Shown in pieces: positions 6,627-15,212 of a DNA stretch of 16,186 bases; position 1 is the stretch's first letter, and each line of letters begins with the position of its first letter. Source of the DNA: Candidatus Methylomirabilota bacterium (GTDB taxonomy: Bacteria > Methylomirabilota > Methylomirabilia > Methylomirabilales > Methylomirabilaceae); assembly GCA_003105305.1 (NCBI GenBank), contig PQAQ01000264.1, positions 1,218-17,403 on the forward strand, given 5' to 3'. The position numbers and the translations under genes were made by a program. The notes under the pieces are model-generated. The model made no database searches, was not told where the DNA came from, and saw nothing but the letters and a program-made list of their open reading frames with translations.

Positions 6627-8464
6627 TACGGAGGCGGCGCGCGGCCATCCTCAGCCGTATGATGCGAGGCATGGGGTGTAGGGTATGGGGTATGGGATGC
6701 GAGATACGAGGCGTCACGCGCCTTGGATCTCGCCTCCCGCACCATCACGTCCCTCGTGCCAGCCTTTTGTAAAGGGGCGGGAGGGGGCGCCTCGTCCCGC
6801 TCCCGTTGTACGAGGCGGGCGAGGAGTGTCAGACGCTGCTCGATCTCCGGCGTACCTGGCGCCAGGCGCTCGGCCTGGAGGAGGACGGCCAGCGCCTCGC
6901 GATACTCGCCGGTCTCGATCAGGCAGCAGCCCAACAGGAACGGAATGCGGGCATCCGTTTGCTCCAACTCCCACGCCTGCCGGCACAGGACAGCCGCCTC
7001 TCGGCGGTCCCCTTTGGCATCGGCAAGGCAGGCCAACGCAAAGTAGGCCATGCCTGACGGCGCGAGAATCACAACACGGCGGTAGATCGCCTCGGCCTCC
7101 GTATGACGGCGCAGCTTCAGCAGGGCCTGGGCCTGCAACGCAAGCGCCCCAACGTGTTCCGGAAAGACCCGCAGGTACGCCTCGCAGGCGGTGAGCGCCT
7201 CCGACCATCTCTCCAGCTCGATATATGTATCGGCCAACATCAGACGCCCGTGCGGCATCTGCTCGAACAGCGCCGTCGCCTTCTCAAGCGCCGCCGCCGC
7301 CTCGCGCAATTGCCCGCGGAGCTTATAGACCTTCCCCAGTCCGAGGTGCGCATCCGGCGAGTCCGAGTCGTCGGCGAGGGCGCTGCGGTAACAGTCCAGC
7401 GCCTCATCGATCCGGCCCTGCGCGAAGAGATAGTGGCCCTTCAACGACCGGGCATAGGCCGGGTTCGGTTCATAGCCCAGGACGCCGTGGATGCTTCGAC
7501 CCTGCTGCCTCACCTTGGCCAGGTACAGATCGATCTGCCGAACGGCGTCTTCGTTTCGACCCAGTTGTCCCAGGGCGAGCGCTCCGGTCAGGTGGGGCAT
7601 CGCGTAGCCGGCGTCCTCTTCCAGCGCGGCCCTGCACTCCTGCCAGGCCTCTTCAAATCGCCCTCTGTTGAGCAGACAGGCGGCCAGGCTTCGCCGGACC
7701 ACCGACCGGTTGGCCGGCGGCAAGCCGGGTAGCGACAGCGCCGTTCGATAGCAGGCGATCGCCTCGCCGACCCGCCCTTCCAGCGCATAAACCTCGCCCA
7801 GATGGAAGTGGGCCGATGGGTCTCGCGGATGATCATGGAGTTGCCGTTCCAGAAGGCGGATGTTGCGTTGTCGCTTCGCGGGCAGATCGACCCAGCCGCT
7901 GTGGTAGCCCCGGTGATGTACCCGGACGTCAGACCGGCGCTCCATCCCGCCGATCCGTCCGATCGAGGGCGAGACCTGCTCATGGATGCGTCCTTCAAAC
8001 CGGATCTCAGGTCGGTTCCTGAACAGCCGCGGGAACGCGTTAATAACGGCGTGGCTGCTGCGTCGATCGTCGACCGGGCTGACGATGTTCAGCAGGTAGG
8101 CGGCAGGGCCGTCCCCGGTCAAGAGCGCGCGCAAGCGGCCCTTGTCCTCATCGGCCAACGCCTCATCGGCGTCCAACACCAGGATCCAGTCGGAGGTCGC
8201 GCGCGACAACGACACGTTTCGGGCGGCCGCGAAGTCGTCGTTCCACTGATGCGACACAATCGTGGCCCCGTACTGCCGCGCGATCTCGATGGTGCGATCG
8301 GTCGAACCGGTATCGACAATCACGATTTCGTCGGCGACGCCCTTCACGCTGTCCAGGCAGCGACCGAGGTTGGCCTCCTCGTTCTTGACGATCATGCAGA
8401 GCGCAAGGGTTTGCGGCATGATCGTCGGCCGACTTGAGTCTGAACTGCGCTGCCGCTTCTTCAT
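6626..8464 (-). CDS. GT2 glycosyltransferase with TPR repeats; candidate flagellin glycosyltransferase
   Basis: This 612-aa protein has a family 2 (GT-A fold) domain at about 18-205. It begins LALCMIVKNEEANLGRCLDSV and includes IVIVDTGSTDRT (nucleotide-sugar binding), WNDDFAAARN and the metal-binding D98-A-D100. About ten TPR-like helical hairpins follow (about 215-550, for example AHFHLGEVYALEGRVGEAIACYRTAL). It has no signal peptide or membrane segment, so it is cytosolic. TPR-linked GT2 enzymes next to flagellin genes glycosylate flagellin Ser/Thr before export in several bacteria, and the TPR part would bind the acceptor. The acceptor and sugar are inferred. The ATG has GGAG 6 nt upstream. 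The last 40 or so residues (about 555-612) look non-native, and residues 585-601 are encoded by degenerate heptamer repeats, suggesting the original C-terminus was extended or replaced. Confidence 0.88.
   Translation of the reverse strand: MKKRQRSSDSSRPTIMPQTLALCMIVKNEEANLGRCLDSVKGVADEIVIVDTGSTDRTIEIARQYGATIVSHQWNDDFAAARNVSLSRATSDWILVLDADEALADEDKGRLRALLTGDGPAAYLLNIVSPVDDRRSSHAVINAFPRLFRNRPEIRFEGRIHEQVSPSIGRIGGMERRSDVRVHHRGYHSGWVDLPAKRQRNIRLLERQLHDHPRDPSAHFHLGEVYALEGRVGEAIACYRTALSLPGLPPANRSVVRRSLAACLLNRGRFEEAWQECRAALEEDAGYAMPHLTGALALGQLGRNEDAVRQIDLYLAKVRQQGRSIHGVLGYEPNPAYARSLKGHYLFAQGRIDEALDCYRSALADDSDSPDAHLGLGKVYKLRGQLREAAAALEKATALFEQMPHGRLMLADTYIELERWSEALTACEAYLRVFPEHVGALALQAQALLKLRRHTEAEAIYRRVVILAPSGMAYFALACLADAKGDRREAAVLCRQAWELEQTDARIPFLLGCCLIETGEYREALAVLLQAERLAPGTPEIEQRLTLLARLVQRERDEAPPPAPLQKAGTRDVMVREARSKARDASYLASHTPYPTPHASHHTAEDGRAPPP
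6663..6711. repeat. Degenerate heptanucleotide tandem repeat
   Basis: Seven successive 7-mers can be read on the plus strand: tgcgagg, catgggg, tgtaggg, tatgggg, tatggga, tgcgaga and tacgagg. They fit an approximate pattern T-R-Y-R-G-G-G. Such heptamer arrays are usually intergenic; this one is inside the 3' end of the glycosyltransferase frame and encodes YLASHTPYPTPHASHH. Confidence 0.7.
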
Positions 8465-8518
8465 CGGATGCTCCCCGCCGCCTCGGAACCGGATTGAACA
8501 GTGTGACCGTTATTGTCC

Positions 8519-8526
8519 CTATCGGC
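8519..8526 (-). promoter_or_regulatory. Isolated sigma-28-like -10 element upstream of the glycosyltransferase
   Basis: The minus strand reads GCCGATAG, 7/8 to the flagellar sigma -10 consensus GCCGATAA, 54 nt before the ATG at 8464. No TAAA-type -35 stands at the right distance, so it is weak. The rest of the 204-nt gap (8465-8668) shows only an A-tract (minus strand TAAAAAAAT) and no clear terminator for the kinase operon. Confidence 0.2.
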
Positions 8527-8668
8527 ATCGCACGGGGATTACGTGAGGATTTTTTTATGCAGGCTTGGGGGGCGGGCAACAGCGCTACGGTAAAACGTAT
8601 GATATCCCGCCTCAACGCGGACTTGCAGCTCCTTTAGGTCGACAGAAGCGATCGGAGCGTTGGCGCCG

Positions 8669-10996
8669 TCACGCCGAACGATGGAGAACTTGTGCGACCA
8701 ACTCCGACAGTTGGTTGATCTGATACGGTTTCTGGAGGAAGCCTGCCATTCCCTCATCAAGAAGGCGCTGGGCGGTCTCGTTCAGGCCGTATCCCGTGGT
8801 CAGGATCGCCTTGACGGTCGGATCGAGCACCTTCAGCGCGCGAAAGCAATCGCCTCCTCCAAGTCGGGGCATCACCATATCGAGGACCACCAGGTCGATC
8901 TCATGACCGAACTGCCGGTAGTATTCCACCGCCTCCTGACCGTCCGACGCGGTCACGACCTCGTATCCTACGTGCCGCAACAGCTCGGCGGTGGCGTCGC
9001 GAACCACCTCCTCATCGTCCACAACCAGGATGCGACCCTGGCCGCGAATCGGCGGCGTCTCCTCTTCCGTGGCCGGCGCCGGCGCGACCCCGGTCGCGAG
9101 GGGCCAATAGACCCTGAACGTGGTGCCGAATCCTTCCTCGCTGTACAGGCGGATCGTGCCGCCATGGTTCTTGACAATACCGTAGACCATCGCAAGCCCC
9201 ATCCCCGACCCCTTACCCGGCGCTTTGGTCGTAAAGAACGGATCGAAGATCCGGCCCTGAATCTCCTTCGGAATCCCCACGCCGGTGTCGGTCACCGACA
9301 GCATGACATAGCGCCCAGGGGTCGCGCCCGGGTGACTGCGGCAGTAGTCGTGATCGAGCATGGTAATGGCCGATTCGAAATGCAGGTTGCCCCCATGTGG
9401 CATGGCATCTCTGGCATTCACGGCAAGATTCAGGATCACCTGCTGGATCTGACCGGGATCGCCGAGCACAACAGTCCGATCGCCGCATAGGCGTTGCGTG
9501 ATGGTGATCCGCTTATCGATCGTCCGGCTCAACAGATCGATTACCTCCCGCACCGCGTCCGACAACTCGACGGGCGCGTCCAGATGCTTGCCGCCCCGGG
9601 CGAACCCCAGCAGTCGATTCACCAGTTGCACGCAGCGGTCCGCCGCGCCCTCGATCACCTGCGCGATCCGGTCGACATCCTCCCCGGGCCGAGCCCGCAG
9701 CCTCAGCAGGCCGGCGTAGCCCAGGATCGGGCTCAACAGGTTGTTGAAATCGTGCGCCACGCCGCTGGCCAGCGTGCCGATCGCCTCCATCTTTTGGGCA
9801 TGACGAAGCTGCCCCTCCAGACGCTTTCGTTCGCTCGCGTCCCTGGCGATGCCCTGGACCCCGACCACCTCTCCATCGCGGTAGATCGGCCCGCTGCTGA
9901 CCTCGAGCGGCACGCGACGGCCGTCTCTCGCGAGGATCTCCAACTCGTAGATCTCCTGCGACATCTCGCCGCGTACGTTGCGCTCCATGATCTCATGATG
10001 GAGCCCCAGGCACTCCGGGGCGATCACCTGGGCGATCGGCATCGCGAGCGCTTCCGCGCGCGTGTAGCCCGTGACCCGTTCGGCCGTCCGATTGAGCGCG
10101 GTAAACCGTCCGCTCAGATCGTGCGTGTAGATGACGTCGTTAGCGTTCTCGAACAACTGCGCGTACTGTCGCTCCCGCTCGCGCAATTGCCGGGTCCGCT
10201 CCTCCAACAGGTCCTCAATTGCCAGGAGAGACCGCTCACGCGACGCCTTCTCACACAGATCGATCAGGTGCTCCGGCGCGAACGGCTTGCGCACGTGCCC
10301 ATCCGCCCCCATCCGCATGAAACGCAGGGCCAGGTCAGGGCTCGGATTGGCGGTGATCATGATGGCCACCAGCCGCGCAGCCGTCTGCTTGAACTCCTGC
10401 AGCAGTTGATCGGCGGTCAGATCCGGCAAATGGTAGTCGAGGATCGCGATCTGGGGCGAGTGCTCGCGGAAGAGGCGCCGGGCGGCCTCGCCCGTGGACG
10501 CCGTCAGGACGGTGTAGCCGTGCGCGACGAACGCCCGACTGAGAAGTGCCGCCTGCATCGGGCTGTCCTCGACGATCAATACCCGCGTCGCCAGTTGCGG
10601 CTTCCGGCCATCCAGGATCGCCCGCACGGCGGCGCGCAGGTCGACAGGGTCATACGGGGCCGACAGAAAGGCGTTGGCGCCAAGGTCTGCGGCGATCTGC
10701 TCGGCGTCGGCACCGGAGAACGTCCAGGATACCACCAGGATCGGAATCCGATTGAAGGCGGTGTATTCGGGGGATCGCAGCAGCCGACAGAAACGCCAGC
10801 CGTCAAGGCCCGGCATATACAGATCGGTGACGATCGCATCGGGCGGACCCTGTTCACGCATGACCGCCAGCGCCTCCTCGGCCCCCCGGCAGGGACGGAC
10901 GCGCAGCCCGTCCTTCTCCAGCAGCTTCGCGGCCAGCAGTAATTGCGACAGGTCGTCATTGACCACAACGATGGTCGGTCCATCGCCGGTACTCAT
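8669..10996 (-). CDS. Hybrid histidine kinase: REC-REC-PAS-HisKA-HATPase-REC
   Basis: The start is set at the ATG 10996, giving 775 aa, because AAGGAGGG stands 6 nt upstream and the codon forms an ATGA overlap with the previous stop; the in-frame ATG at 11017 has no comparable site. Receiver 1 (8-129) has D14/D15 and D58 but Ala113 where the conserved Lys should be (FLSAPYDP). Receiver 2 (137-250) is complete (D187, K237). A coiled linker leads to a PAS domain (about 277-390). HisKA has H415 in [16 protein letters not shown]. The ATPase has N527 ([11 protein letters not shown]), DTGVGIP (570-576) and GSGMGLAMV. Receiver 3 (654-770) is complete (D706, K756). There is no membrane segment, so it is a cytosolic phosphorelay protein taking input through its N-terminal receivers. 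The likely donor is the HPt-bearing kinase encoded immediately upstream. The final target is unknown. Confidence 0.92.
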   Translation of the reverse strand: MSTGDGPTIVVVNDDLSQLLLAAKLLEKDGLRVRPCRGAEEALAVMREQGPPDAIVTDLYMPGLDGWRFCRLLRSPEYTAFNRIPILVVSWTFSGADAEQIAADLGANAFLSAPYDPVDLRAAVRAILDGRKPQLATRVLIVEDSPMQAALLSRAFVAHGYTVLTASTGEAARRLFREHSPQIAILDYHLPDLTADQLLQEFKQTAARLVAIMITANPSPDLALRFMRMGADGHVRKPFAPEHLIDLCEKASRERSLLAIEDLLEERTRQLRERERQYAQLFENANDVIYTHDLSGRFTALNRTAERVTGYTRAEALAMPIAQVIAPECLGLHHEIMERNVRGEMSQEIYELEILARDGRRVPLEVSSGPIYRDGEVVGVQGIARDASERKRLEGQLRHAQKMEAIGTLASGVAHDFNNLLSPILGYAGLLRLRARPGEDVDRIAQVIEGAADRCVQLVNRLLGFARGGKHLDAPVELSDAVREVIDLLSRTIDKRITITQRLCGDRTVVLGDPGQIQQVILNLAVNARDAMPHGGNLHFESAITMLDHDYCRSHPGATPGRYVMLSVTDTGVGIPKEIQGRIFDPFFTTKAPGKGSGMGLAMVYGIVKNHGGTIRLYSEEGFGTTFRVYWPLATGVAPAPATEEETPPIRGQGRILVVDDEEVVRDATAELLRHVGYEVVTASDGQEAVEYYRQFGHEIDLVVLDMVMPRLGGGDCFRALKVLDPTVKAILTTGYGLNETAQRLLDEGMAGFLQKPYQINQLSELVAQVLHRSA

Positions 10997-12924
10997 GCCC
11001 CTCCCTCCTTCATACATTGGGCGAGCGCCGGGATGAGTCGCGCAAGCGCGGTCTCCAGAGTGTCACACAACTGCTCAGCGCCGGTCATTTCGTTCTCTCG
11101 CCCCACCGTCTCCAATCGCCAGAGCGTCTCAACCACCGCGCGCGCGCCAAACAGGCCGACTGCGCCCTTCAGGGCATGGGCAGCCGCCGCAAGCGCCTGA
11201 CCGTCTGCGCGATCGACGGCGGCCCCAATCTCCTGCATACGCCTCGGGGCGCTCTCCACAAATACCCCTATCACCCGTTGCAGCAGAGGCAGGTCACCTT
11301 CGACCAGCCTCAGGGCGGCCTCCCGGTCGAAGCCGGAATCCCGTTCAATCGAGGCCGTAAGACCGAACACGCAGTCGGTCGCCGCCGCCTCGCCGCCGAT
11401 CGCTTCCGCGCGCGTCTCATCCCGGCGCGGATCGGGCGCCGACGCGCACAGACGCGCGATGGCCCCGTAGAGCGCCTGCGCCTGAAGCGGCTTTGAGAGA
11501 TACTCGTCCATCCCCGCCGCCAGGCACCGCTCACGGTCGCCGCTCATGGCGTGCGCGGTCAGTGCAAGGATCGGCACGCGGGCGCCGGTCGTTCGCTCTC
11601 GTGCCCGTATGGCCGCGGTTGCGGCGATGCCGTCCATTTCCGGCATCTGGACGTCCATCAGGACGAGGTCGAACCGCTCCCGCTCGAATGCCGCCAGCGC
11701 CTCGCGACCCGTTCCGGCCACGGCCACGGTGTGCCCGACCTTCTCGAGCAGGCGAACCGCCAGCAGTCGGTTGACCTCCTGGTCTTCAGCCAGAAGGATA
11801 TGAAGGCGGCGAAACTCAGCCGGGGTCCGGACGGCCCGATCCCGCACCCCGCGATCGGTCCCGCCCGCGATCGGCGCGGCGGCCGAAGGTCGTTGTACGC
11901 CGAATCTGGCGGTAAAATGAAATGCGCTCCCCAGGCCCGGCTCGCTCTCAAGCCATATCCGGCCGCCCATCATCGCGACCAACTGGGCTGTGATGGTCAG
12001 ACCCAGACCGGTCCCTCCGTACTGCCGTGTGGTCGAGCCGTCCACCTGGGTAAAGGGGTCGAAGATCGCCTGTTGCCGCTCGGACGGGATGCCGATTCCC
12101 GTATCGATCACGGAGCAGTGCAGTACGCATTGTCCGAGATCCGCTTCGACAACGGCCTGTACGCGAACGGTGACCTCGCCGCGTTCCGTAAACTTGATGG
12201 CGTTGCCGACAAGATTGACCACAATCTGTCGGAAACGCGCCGGATCGCCCACCAGTACGTCCGACATGTTCCGTGGAATGTCCCATGTGAGCGTCAGCCC
12301 TTTTTGGCCGGCCTGTAAGGCGAACGGCCGAAGTGCCGCATCAAGCGTGTCGCCTACACTAAACGGGACAGTCTCCAGACGAAGCTTGTTCGCTTCAATC
12401 TTTGAGCAATCGAGGATATCGTTCAGGAGGCTCAGGAGCGACTCGGCCGAACTTTTCACCAACCCCAGGTATTCCCGCTGCTCGGCGGTGAGGTCCGTAT
12501 TGAGCGCGAGTTCCGTCATGCCGATAATCCCGTTCATCGGCGTCCTGATCTCGTGCGACATGTTGGCGAGAAACTCCGACTTGAGGCGAACGGCGGCTTC
12601 AGCCTGGGCCCTGGCCTGTTCCAGCGCGGTGTTGGCGGTCTTGAGTGTCACGGCGTACTCGCGCACCTCTGTGGTACGCTCCTGGACCTCCCGTTCAAGG
12701 CGCTCCAGGTAGGTTTGTTGCTCGGCCAGTCGCGCGTCGCGCTCCTTGAGCATCGCGGTCATGAGTTCCTCGTGCTCATACTGAAAGACCTGATACTGTC
12801 GCGTCAGTTGCTGAAGGCGGGTCTGCAGATACGCCAGGACTTCGGCGTGGTCGGCGCCGCTCGATTGGTCCGGAGCTGCCTGTCGACCGAAGATCCCGTC
12901 AAGTTCCGCTTCAGTAATGGTCAC
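10993..12924 (-). CDS. Soluble BarA-type hybrid histidine kinase with receiver and HPt
   Basis: The start is a GTG, 9 nt after the HDOD stop; GAGG overlapping that stop serves as a Shine-Dalgarno. The protein has 643 aa. Residues 25-115 are a long coiled coil ([19 protein letters not shown]) with no membrane segment. HisKA follows with H124 in [19 protein letters not shown]. The ATPase has N241 ([11 protein letters not shown]), DTGIGIP (274-280) and GGTGLGL. A receiver (373-490) has E380/D381, D424 and K478. A C-terminal HPt domain (about 530-630) has H583 in [14 protein letters not shown]. This is a complete His-Asp-His chain able to hand phosphate to a separate receiver, such as one of the first two of the neighbouring kinase, or to the receiver-SHOCT or HD-GYP proteins. 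The signal is presumably cytosolic or comes through a partner, perhaps the HDOD protein. The partner choice is inference. Confidence 0.93.
   Translation of the reverse strand: MTITEAELDGIFGRQAAPDQSSGADHAEVLAYLQTRLQQLTRQYQVFQYEHEELMTAMLKERDARLAEQQTYLERLEREVQERTTEVREYAVTLKTANTALEQARAQAEAAVRLKSEFLANMSHEIRTPMNGIIGMTELALNTDLTAEQREYLGLVKSSAESLLSLLNDILDCSKIEANKLRLETVPFSVGDTLDAALRPFALQAGQKGLTLTWDIPRNMSDVLVGDPARFRQIVVNLVGNAIKFTERGEVTVRVQAVVEADLGQCVLHCSVIDTGIGIPSERQQAIFDPFTQVDGSTTRQYGGTGLGLTITAQLVAMMGGRIWLESEPGLGSAFHFTARFGVQRPSAAAPIAGGTDRGVRDRAVRTPAEFRRLHILLAEDQEVNRLLAVRLLEKVGHTVAVAGTGREALAAFERERFDLVLMDVQMPEMDGIAATAAIRARERTTGARVPILALTAHAMSGDRERCLAAGMDEYLSKPLQAQALYGAIARLCASAPDPRRDETRAEAIGGEAAATDCVFGLTASIERDSGFDREAALRLVEGDLPLLQRVIGVFVESAPRRMQEIGAAVDRADGQALAAAAHALKGAVGLFGARAVVETLWRLETVGRENEMTGAEQLCDTLETALARLIPALAQCMKEGGA
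11003..11010 (-). promoter_or_regulatory. Ribosome binding site that fixes the start of the second kinase
   Basis: AAGGAGGG on the minus strand, followed by AGGGGC and ATG at 10996. It lies within the last codons of the preceding gene, as expected for an ATGA-coupled start. Confidence 0.85.
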
Positions 12925-12933
12925 GATCCTGCC

Positions 12934-13821
12934 TCAGATGTCGATCAGGGTATGAGCCTTCGCCAGTTCGCCGTCCATGTCGTCATACAAGACCTTCAAG
13001 CCAGGGCGGTCGATCGATAGCGCGGTCAGGGTCGAGGGACTTGGGGACGCGACATGGGAGGCACCCATCGAACGGATCCCCTTGGAGGCACAGAGAAAGT
13101 TGGCGACCTCAACCGCCTGCGCAATCGGTCGCGCCTCATCACTGCAACGATCCGACGCATGGTGATAACGAAGCGCCGCCAGAATGATCGGCGGAAAACG
13201 CCATTGTTCCGCGACCCTCGCACCGAACTGCGCGTGATCGAACCCGAGCCGCGCGCGCTCGGCCGGGCACAGCGGCACGCCGGGTGTGAGCGTCGTGACG
13301 ATCCCGACAAACGGCTGATGAAGGTACTGATCCAGGAGCGCGATGCCCACGTCGTGCAACAGGCCAGCCAGAAAGGCTTCGCTGAATGTCCGCATCCCGG
13401 CGCGCGACGCCACCAGACGCGCGGTTAAGGCCGTACAGACCATATGCCGCCACAACCCCCTGCGGGTGTACGACCCGACGACCGTGTCTTTCTTAAAGCG
13501 CTCGGCGATCAATGCGGTTATGGCCAGGTTTCTGACCTCGTTGGTGCCCAAAACGTTAATCGCCCAGGGGATCGTCTTGACCGGGCGGCGCAGACCGTAG
13601 GCCACAGAATTCGCGGTGCGGAGGATACGGGCGGCCAGCGAGGGGTCGCTGCCCACCACCGTCTCCAGATCGGCGGCGGAAGCTCGCGGGTTGTTCACCA
13701 CATCAATGATCTGAAGGGCGATGTGCGGAATACTGGAGAGTTCGCGGACGTCGGCGATAATCTCATCCAACGAGCGTATCGGCGCCGTCACGGGCGATTC
13801 ATGCAAGCGCAGTGTATCCAT
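12934..13821 (-). CDS. HDOD domain protein
   Basis: This 295-aa protein has an HDOD domain at about 22-225: LSSIPHIALQIIDVVNNPRASAADLETVVGSDPSLAARILRTANS, then INVLGTNEVRNLAI and FLAGLLHDVGIALL. HDOD proteins are HD-superfamily relatives used as signalling adaptors in motility, chemotaxis and c-di-GMP networks. Most have lost some metal ligands; here H126, H156-D157 and the HH pair at 220-221 are present, so residual metal binding cannot be excluded. The ATG has GAGGG 5 nt upstream. It is the first gene of a three-gene operon with two hybrid kinases. Candidate flagellar-sigma promoters lie upstream. The C-terminal 60 residues show no domain I recognise. Confidence 0.88.
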   Translation of the reverse strand: MDTLRLHESPVTAPIRSLDEIIADVRELSSIPHIALQIIDVVNNPRASAADLETVVGSDPSLAARILRTANSVAYGLRRPVKTIPWAINVLGTNEVRNLAITALIAERFKKDTVVGSYTRRGLWRHMVCTALTARLVASRAGMRTFSEAFLAGLLHDVGIALLDQYLHQPFVGIVTTLTPGVPLCPAERARLGFDHAQFGARVAEQWRFPPIILAALRYHHASDRCSDEARPIAQAVEVANFLCASKGIRSMGASHVASPSPSTLTALSIDRPGLKVLYDDMDGELAKAHTLIDI

Positions 13822-13882
13822 GCATCCCTCACCGGATTTGCGTTGTTAGCCGAACCCAGAGGACGCTCCGCCAGCCTCTCAG

Positions 13883-13909
13883 TTATCGGATTACGCCCGA
13901 TCAACAAGA
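13883..13909 (-). promoter_or_regulatory. Sigma-28-like promoter candidate A for the HDOD-kinase operon
   Basis: The -10 TCCGATAA (13890-13883) matches GCCGATAA at 7/8. After the canonical 11-nt spacer the -35 is TCTTGTTG (13909-13902), only 4/8 to TAAAGTTT. It is about 60 nt from the ATG at 13821. Confidence 0.3.
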
Positions 13910-13956
13910 CGGAAGCTATAGGTCAGAGCGGTCGGACCCATATCCCGACAGATATC

Positions 13957-13984
13957 TTATCGTACCGACGAGCCGATTCCTTTA
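13957..13984 (-). promoter_or_regulatory. Sigma-28-like promoter candidate B for the HDOD-kinase operon
   Basis: TAAAGGAA (13984-13977) is followed after 12 nt by TACGATAA (13964-13957). It has a good -35 core TAAA and 6/8 in the -10, with a spacer one base longer than usual. Confidence 0.25.
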
Positions 13985-14028
13985 GCGGATTCTGTCACAG
14001 CTCACTCCCCACCCTCTCATCCTCAGTT

Positions 14029-14058
14029 CGTCATTGCGAGCGGCTACAAGGAGCGCGG
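14029..14058. repeat. Fragment resembling a dispersed CGTCATTGCGAG-type repeat
   Basis: CGTCATTGCGAGCGGCTACAAGGAGCG resembles an extragenic repeat that begins CGTCATTGCGAG and is common in many bacterial genomes. Only the first half fits, and no second copy is in the window, so this rests on recall. Confidence 0.25.
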
Positions 14059-14138
14059 AGGGGAAAGGGACGAGTGGGGGGGGACTTTCTAACCAATAAC
14101 GCAGGCGGAAGGCTTTGAAATTTTCCCGCTTAAAGATT

Positions 14139-14167
14139 TTGACGTCCTGCGAACCGGGTTGTATACT
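14139..14167 (+). promoter_or_regulatory. Near-consensus sigma-70 promoter of the Uma2 gene
   Basis: TTGACG (14139-14144, 5/6), a 17-nt spacer, and TATACT (14162-14167, 5/6). The predicted start near 14174 leaves a leader of about 27 nt containing GGAAAGGATGGATG before the ATG at 14201. Confidence 0.7.
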
Positions 14168-14200
14168 TAATATTCTGGTAGCGGAAAGGATGGATGAGCC

Positions 14201-14761
14201 ATGGCTGTACACTCCACGGTCGTCAAGTTCACCTACGACGATTACCTGCTGTTTCCTGATGACGGGCGGCGGCACGAGTTGATCGACGGAGACCACTACA
14301 TGACCCCCTCACCATCCGAGAGACATCAACGCGTTGCCATGAATCTCTCCGGCGCCCTCTGGCGGTATCTCGTCACCCGATCTATTGGAAGAGTATACGC
14401 CGCCCCGTTCGACGTGGTACTCTCCACAATCGACGTCGTTCAACCCGATCTCTTCTTCGTATCATCTGCCAAGGCATCCATTGTTACCAATCGGAATATC
14501 CGGGGCGCGCCCGATCTCGTCGTCGAGATCCTGTCCGAGGTCACCCGCAAGACGGACGAGATCGTCAAACGGAAGCTTTACGAGCGGTTCGACGTCCCAG
14601 AATACTGGATTATCGACCCTGAGATCGAGACCATCAAGATCTATCGGATGACGGCACAGGGTTACCACCGAATCGCCGAGCTGAACTGCGAAGCGGACGA
14701 CGCACTCTCGACCCCCATCCTCCCGGACTTGACTATCCAGTTGAAGGACATCTTCGCCTGA
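14201..14761 (+). CDS. Uma2 family (DUF820) restriction-endonuclease-like protein
   Basis: The protein has 186 aa, the family's usual length. It has the PD-(D/E)xK arrangement of DUF820: E26 in RHELIDGDHYM, D83 in QPDLFF, E109 in PDLVVEILS, then K123 (spaced to Y127) and the signature VPEYWIIDPE (132-141). The family is abundant in cyanobacteria and in genomes rich in mobile DNA. It is predicted to be a nuclease, but its cellular role is mostly unknown. The gene is monocistronic with its own strong promoter and faces the VapC gene convergently. A hairpin immediately at the stop codon may act as its terminator. It belongs to the accessory segment; no mobile element end is visible next to it. 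Confidence 0.9.
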   Translation: MAVHSTVVKFTYDDYLLFPDDGRRHELIDGDHYMTPSPSERHQRVAMNLSGALWRYLVTRSIGRVYAAPFDVVLSTIDVVQPDLFFVSSAKASIVTNRNIRGAPDLVVEILSEVTRKTDEIVKRKLYERFDVPEYWIIDPEIETIKIYRMTAQGYHRIAELNCEADDALSTPILPDLTIQLKDIFA

Positions 14762-14779
14762 ACACCACCACGGGTGTTC
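14760..14779 (+). terminator. Hairpin at the Uma2 stop codon
   Basis: GAACACC-accacg-GGTGTTC is a perfect 7-bp stem with a 6-nt loop starting within the TGA. No T-tract follows, so intrinsic termination is uncertain. Confidence 0.35.
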
Positions 14780-14791
14780 GCCGGCGCGCGT

Positions 14792-14809
14792 CCGCCTTGA
14801 AAAGGGCGG
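14792..14809. terminator. Second hairpin between the convergent genes
   Basis: CCGCC-ttgaaaag-GGCGG lies just beyond the vapC stop. On the minus strand the loop holds the T-run, not the tail. It is a plausible weak end for the toxin message. Confidence 0.3.
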
Positions 14810-14810
14810 T

Positions 14811-15212
14811 TCACGCCTCGCGGTTGGGCAGGAAAGAACAGGCTTGAGAACGAAGCAACCGGTCGTCGGCGGTGACCAAGGTCATGGCATAGACCTGGGC
14901 GGTTGCGACGAGGAATCGGTCGCCCGGATCTTGATGGGGCAGGCTGACAAGGCGGCTTTGTATGGCGATTTCGTGGCTAAGTGGAGCCTCCTGAAAGGGA
15001 ACCGCCGAGTAGACCTTTCGAATCCACGTGACAGGATCAGGATCCAGGAAAATCCGCGCCTTTTCGGCCAACACAAGGACCTCCCATGTGGTGATCGGCG
15101 ACACCCAGAGTTCGTTGGCCGGATGTTGGAGTTCGGAAGCCACGTGCGGCGTAAGACGCCGTGGCTCGAGCAGGCTCCAGAGAAAGATGTGGGTGTCCAG
15201 GAGCAGTTTCAT
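14811..15212 (-). CDS. vapC: VapC-type PIN-domain toxin ribonuclease
   Basis: The start is taken at the ATG 15212, which overlaps the antitoxin stop as ATGA; this gives 133 aa, starting MKLLLDTHIFLWSL. A longer frame to 15230 would add six residues with no family match. PIN acidic residues are visible: D6, E44 (in ITTWEVLVLAEK), D95/D98 (in HQDPGDRFLVATA) and D116 (in LVTADDRLL). VapC toxins cleave tRNA or rRNA in a Mg-dependent way and are held inactive by the cognate antitoxin. This subtype (DTHIFLW start, DPxDR) typically pairs with a Phd/YefM antitoxin, as here. The gene appears intact and functional. Confidence 0.93.
   Translation of the reverse strand: MKLLLDTHIFLWSLLEPRRLTPHVASELQHPANELWVSPITTWEVLVLAEKARIFLDPDPVTWIRKVYSAVPFQEAPLSHEIAIQSRLVSLPHQDPGDRFLVATAQVYAMTLVTADDRLLRSQACSFLPNREA

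Larger units (their letters stand above)
13822..14200. other. Intergenic region between divergent genes
   Basis: This 379-nt gap separates the minus-strand kinase operon from the plus-strand Uma2 gene. It holds two weak sigma-28-like promoter matches reading left, a fragment resembling a dispersed CGTCATTGCGAG repeat (from 14029), an eight-G run at 14076-14083, and a near-consensus sigma-70 promoter reading right. It marks the boundary between the motility/signalling block and the accessory toxin-antitoxin segment. Confidence 0.6.

Noticed and set aside
8465..8668. Possible c-di-GMP riboswitch before the glycosyltransferase, looked for because of the HD-GYP context
   Set aside because: The conserved GEMM core elements are not visible in the leader on the minus strand.
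8539..8760. Minus-strand frame of 73 codons spanning the end of the kinase gene and the following gap
   Set aside because: Starts out of frame within the kinase and has no ribosome binding site or family resemblance.
8660..9490. Plus-strand open frame of 276 codons
   Set aside because: Antisense to the kinase ATPase and third receiver domains; no motif or ribosome binding site.
9494..10942. Plus-strand open frame of 482 codons opposite the second hybrid kinase
   Set aside because: It is the antisense of a clearly conserved kinase; its translation is Arg/Gln/His-rich with no family motif, as expected of a shadow frame in GC-rich DNA.
13444..14118. Plus-strand open frame of 224 codons reaching into the intergenic region
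   Set aside because: Mostly antisense to the HDOD gene; the extension covers promoter and repeat-like DNA and shows no conserved motif.
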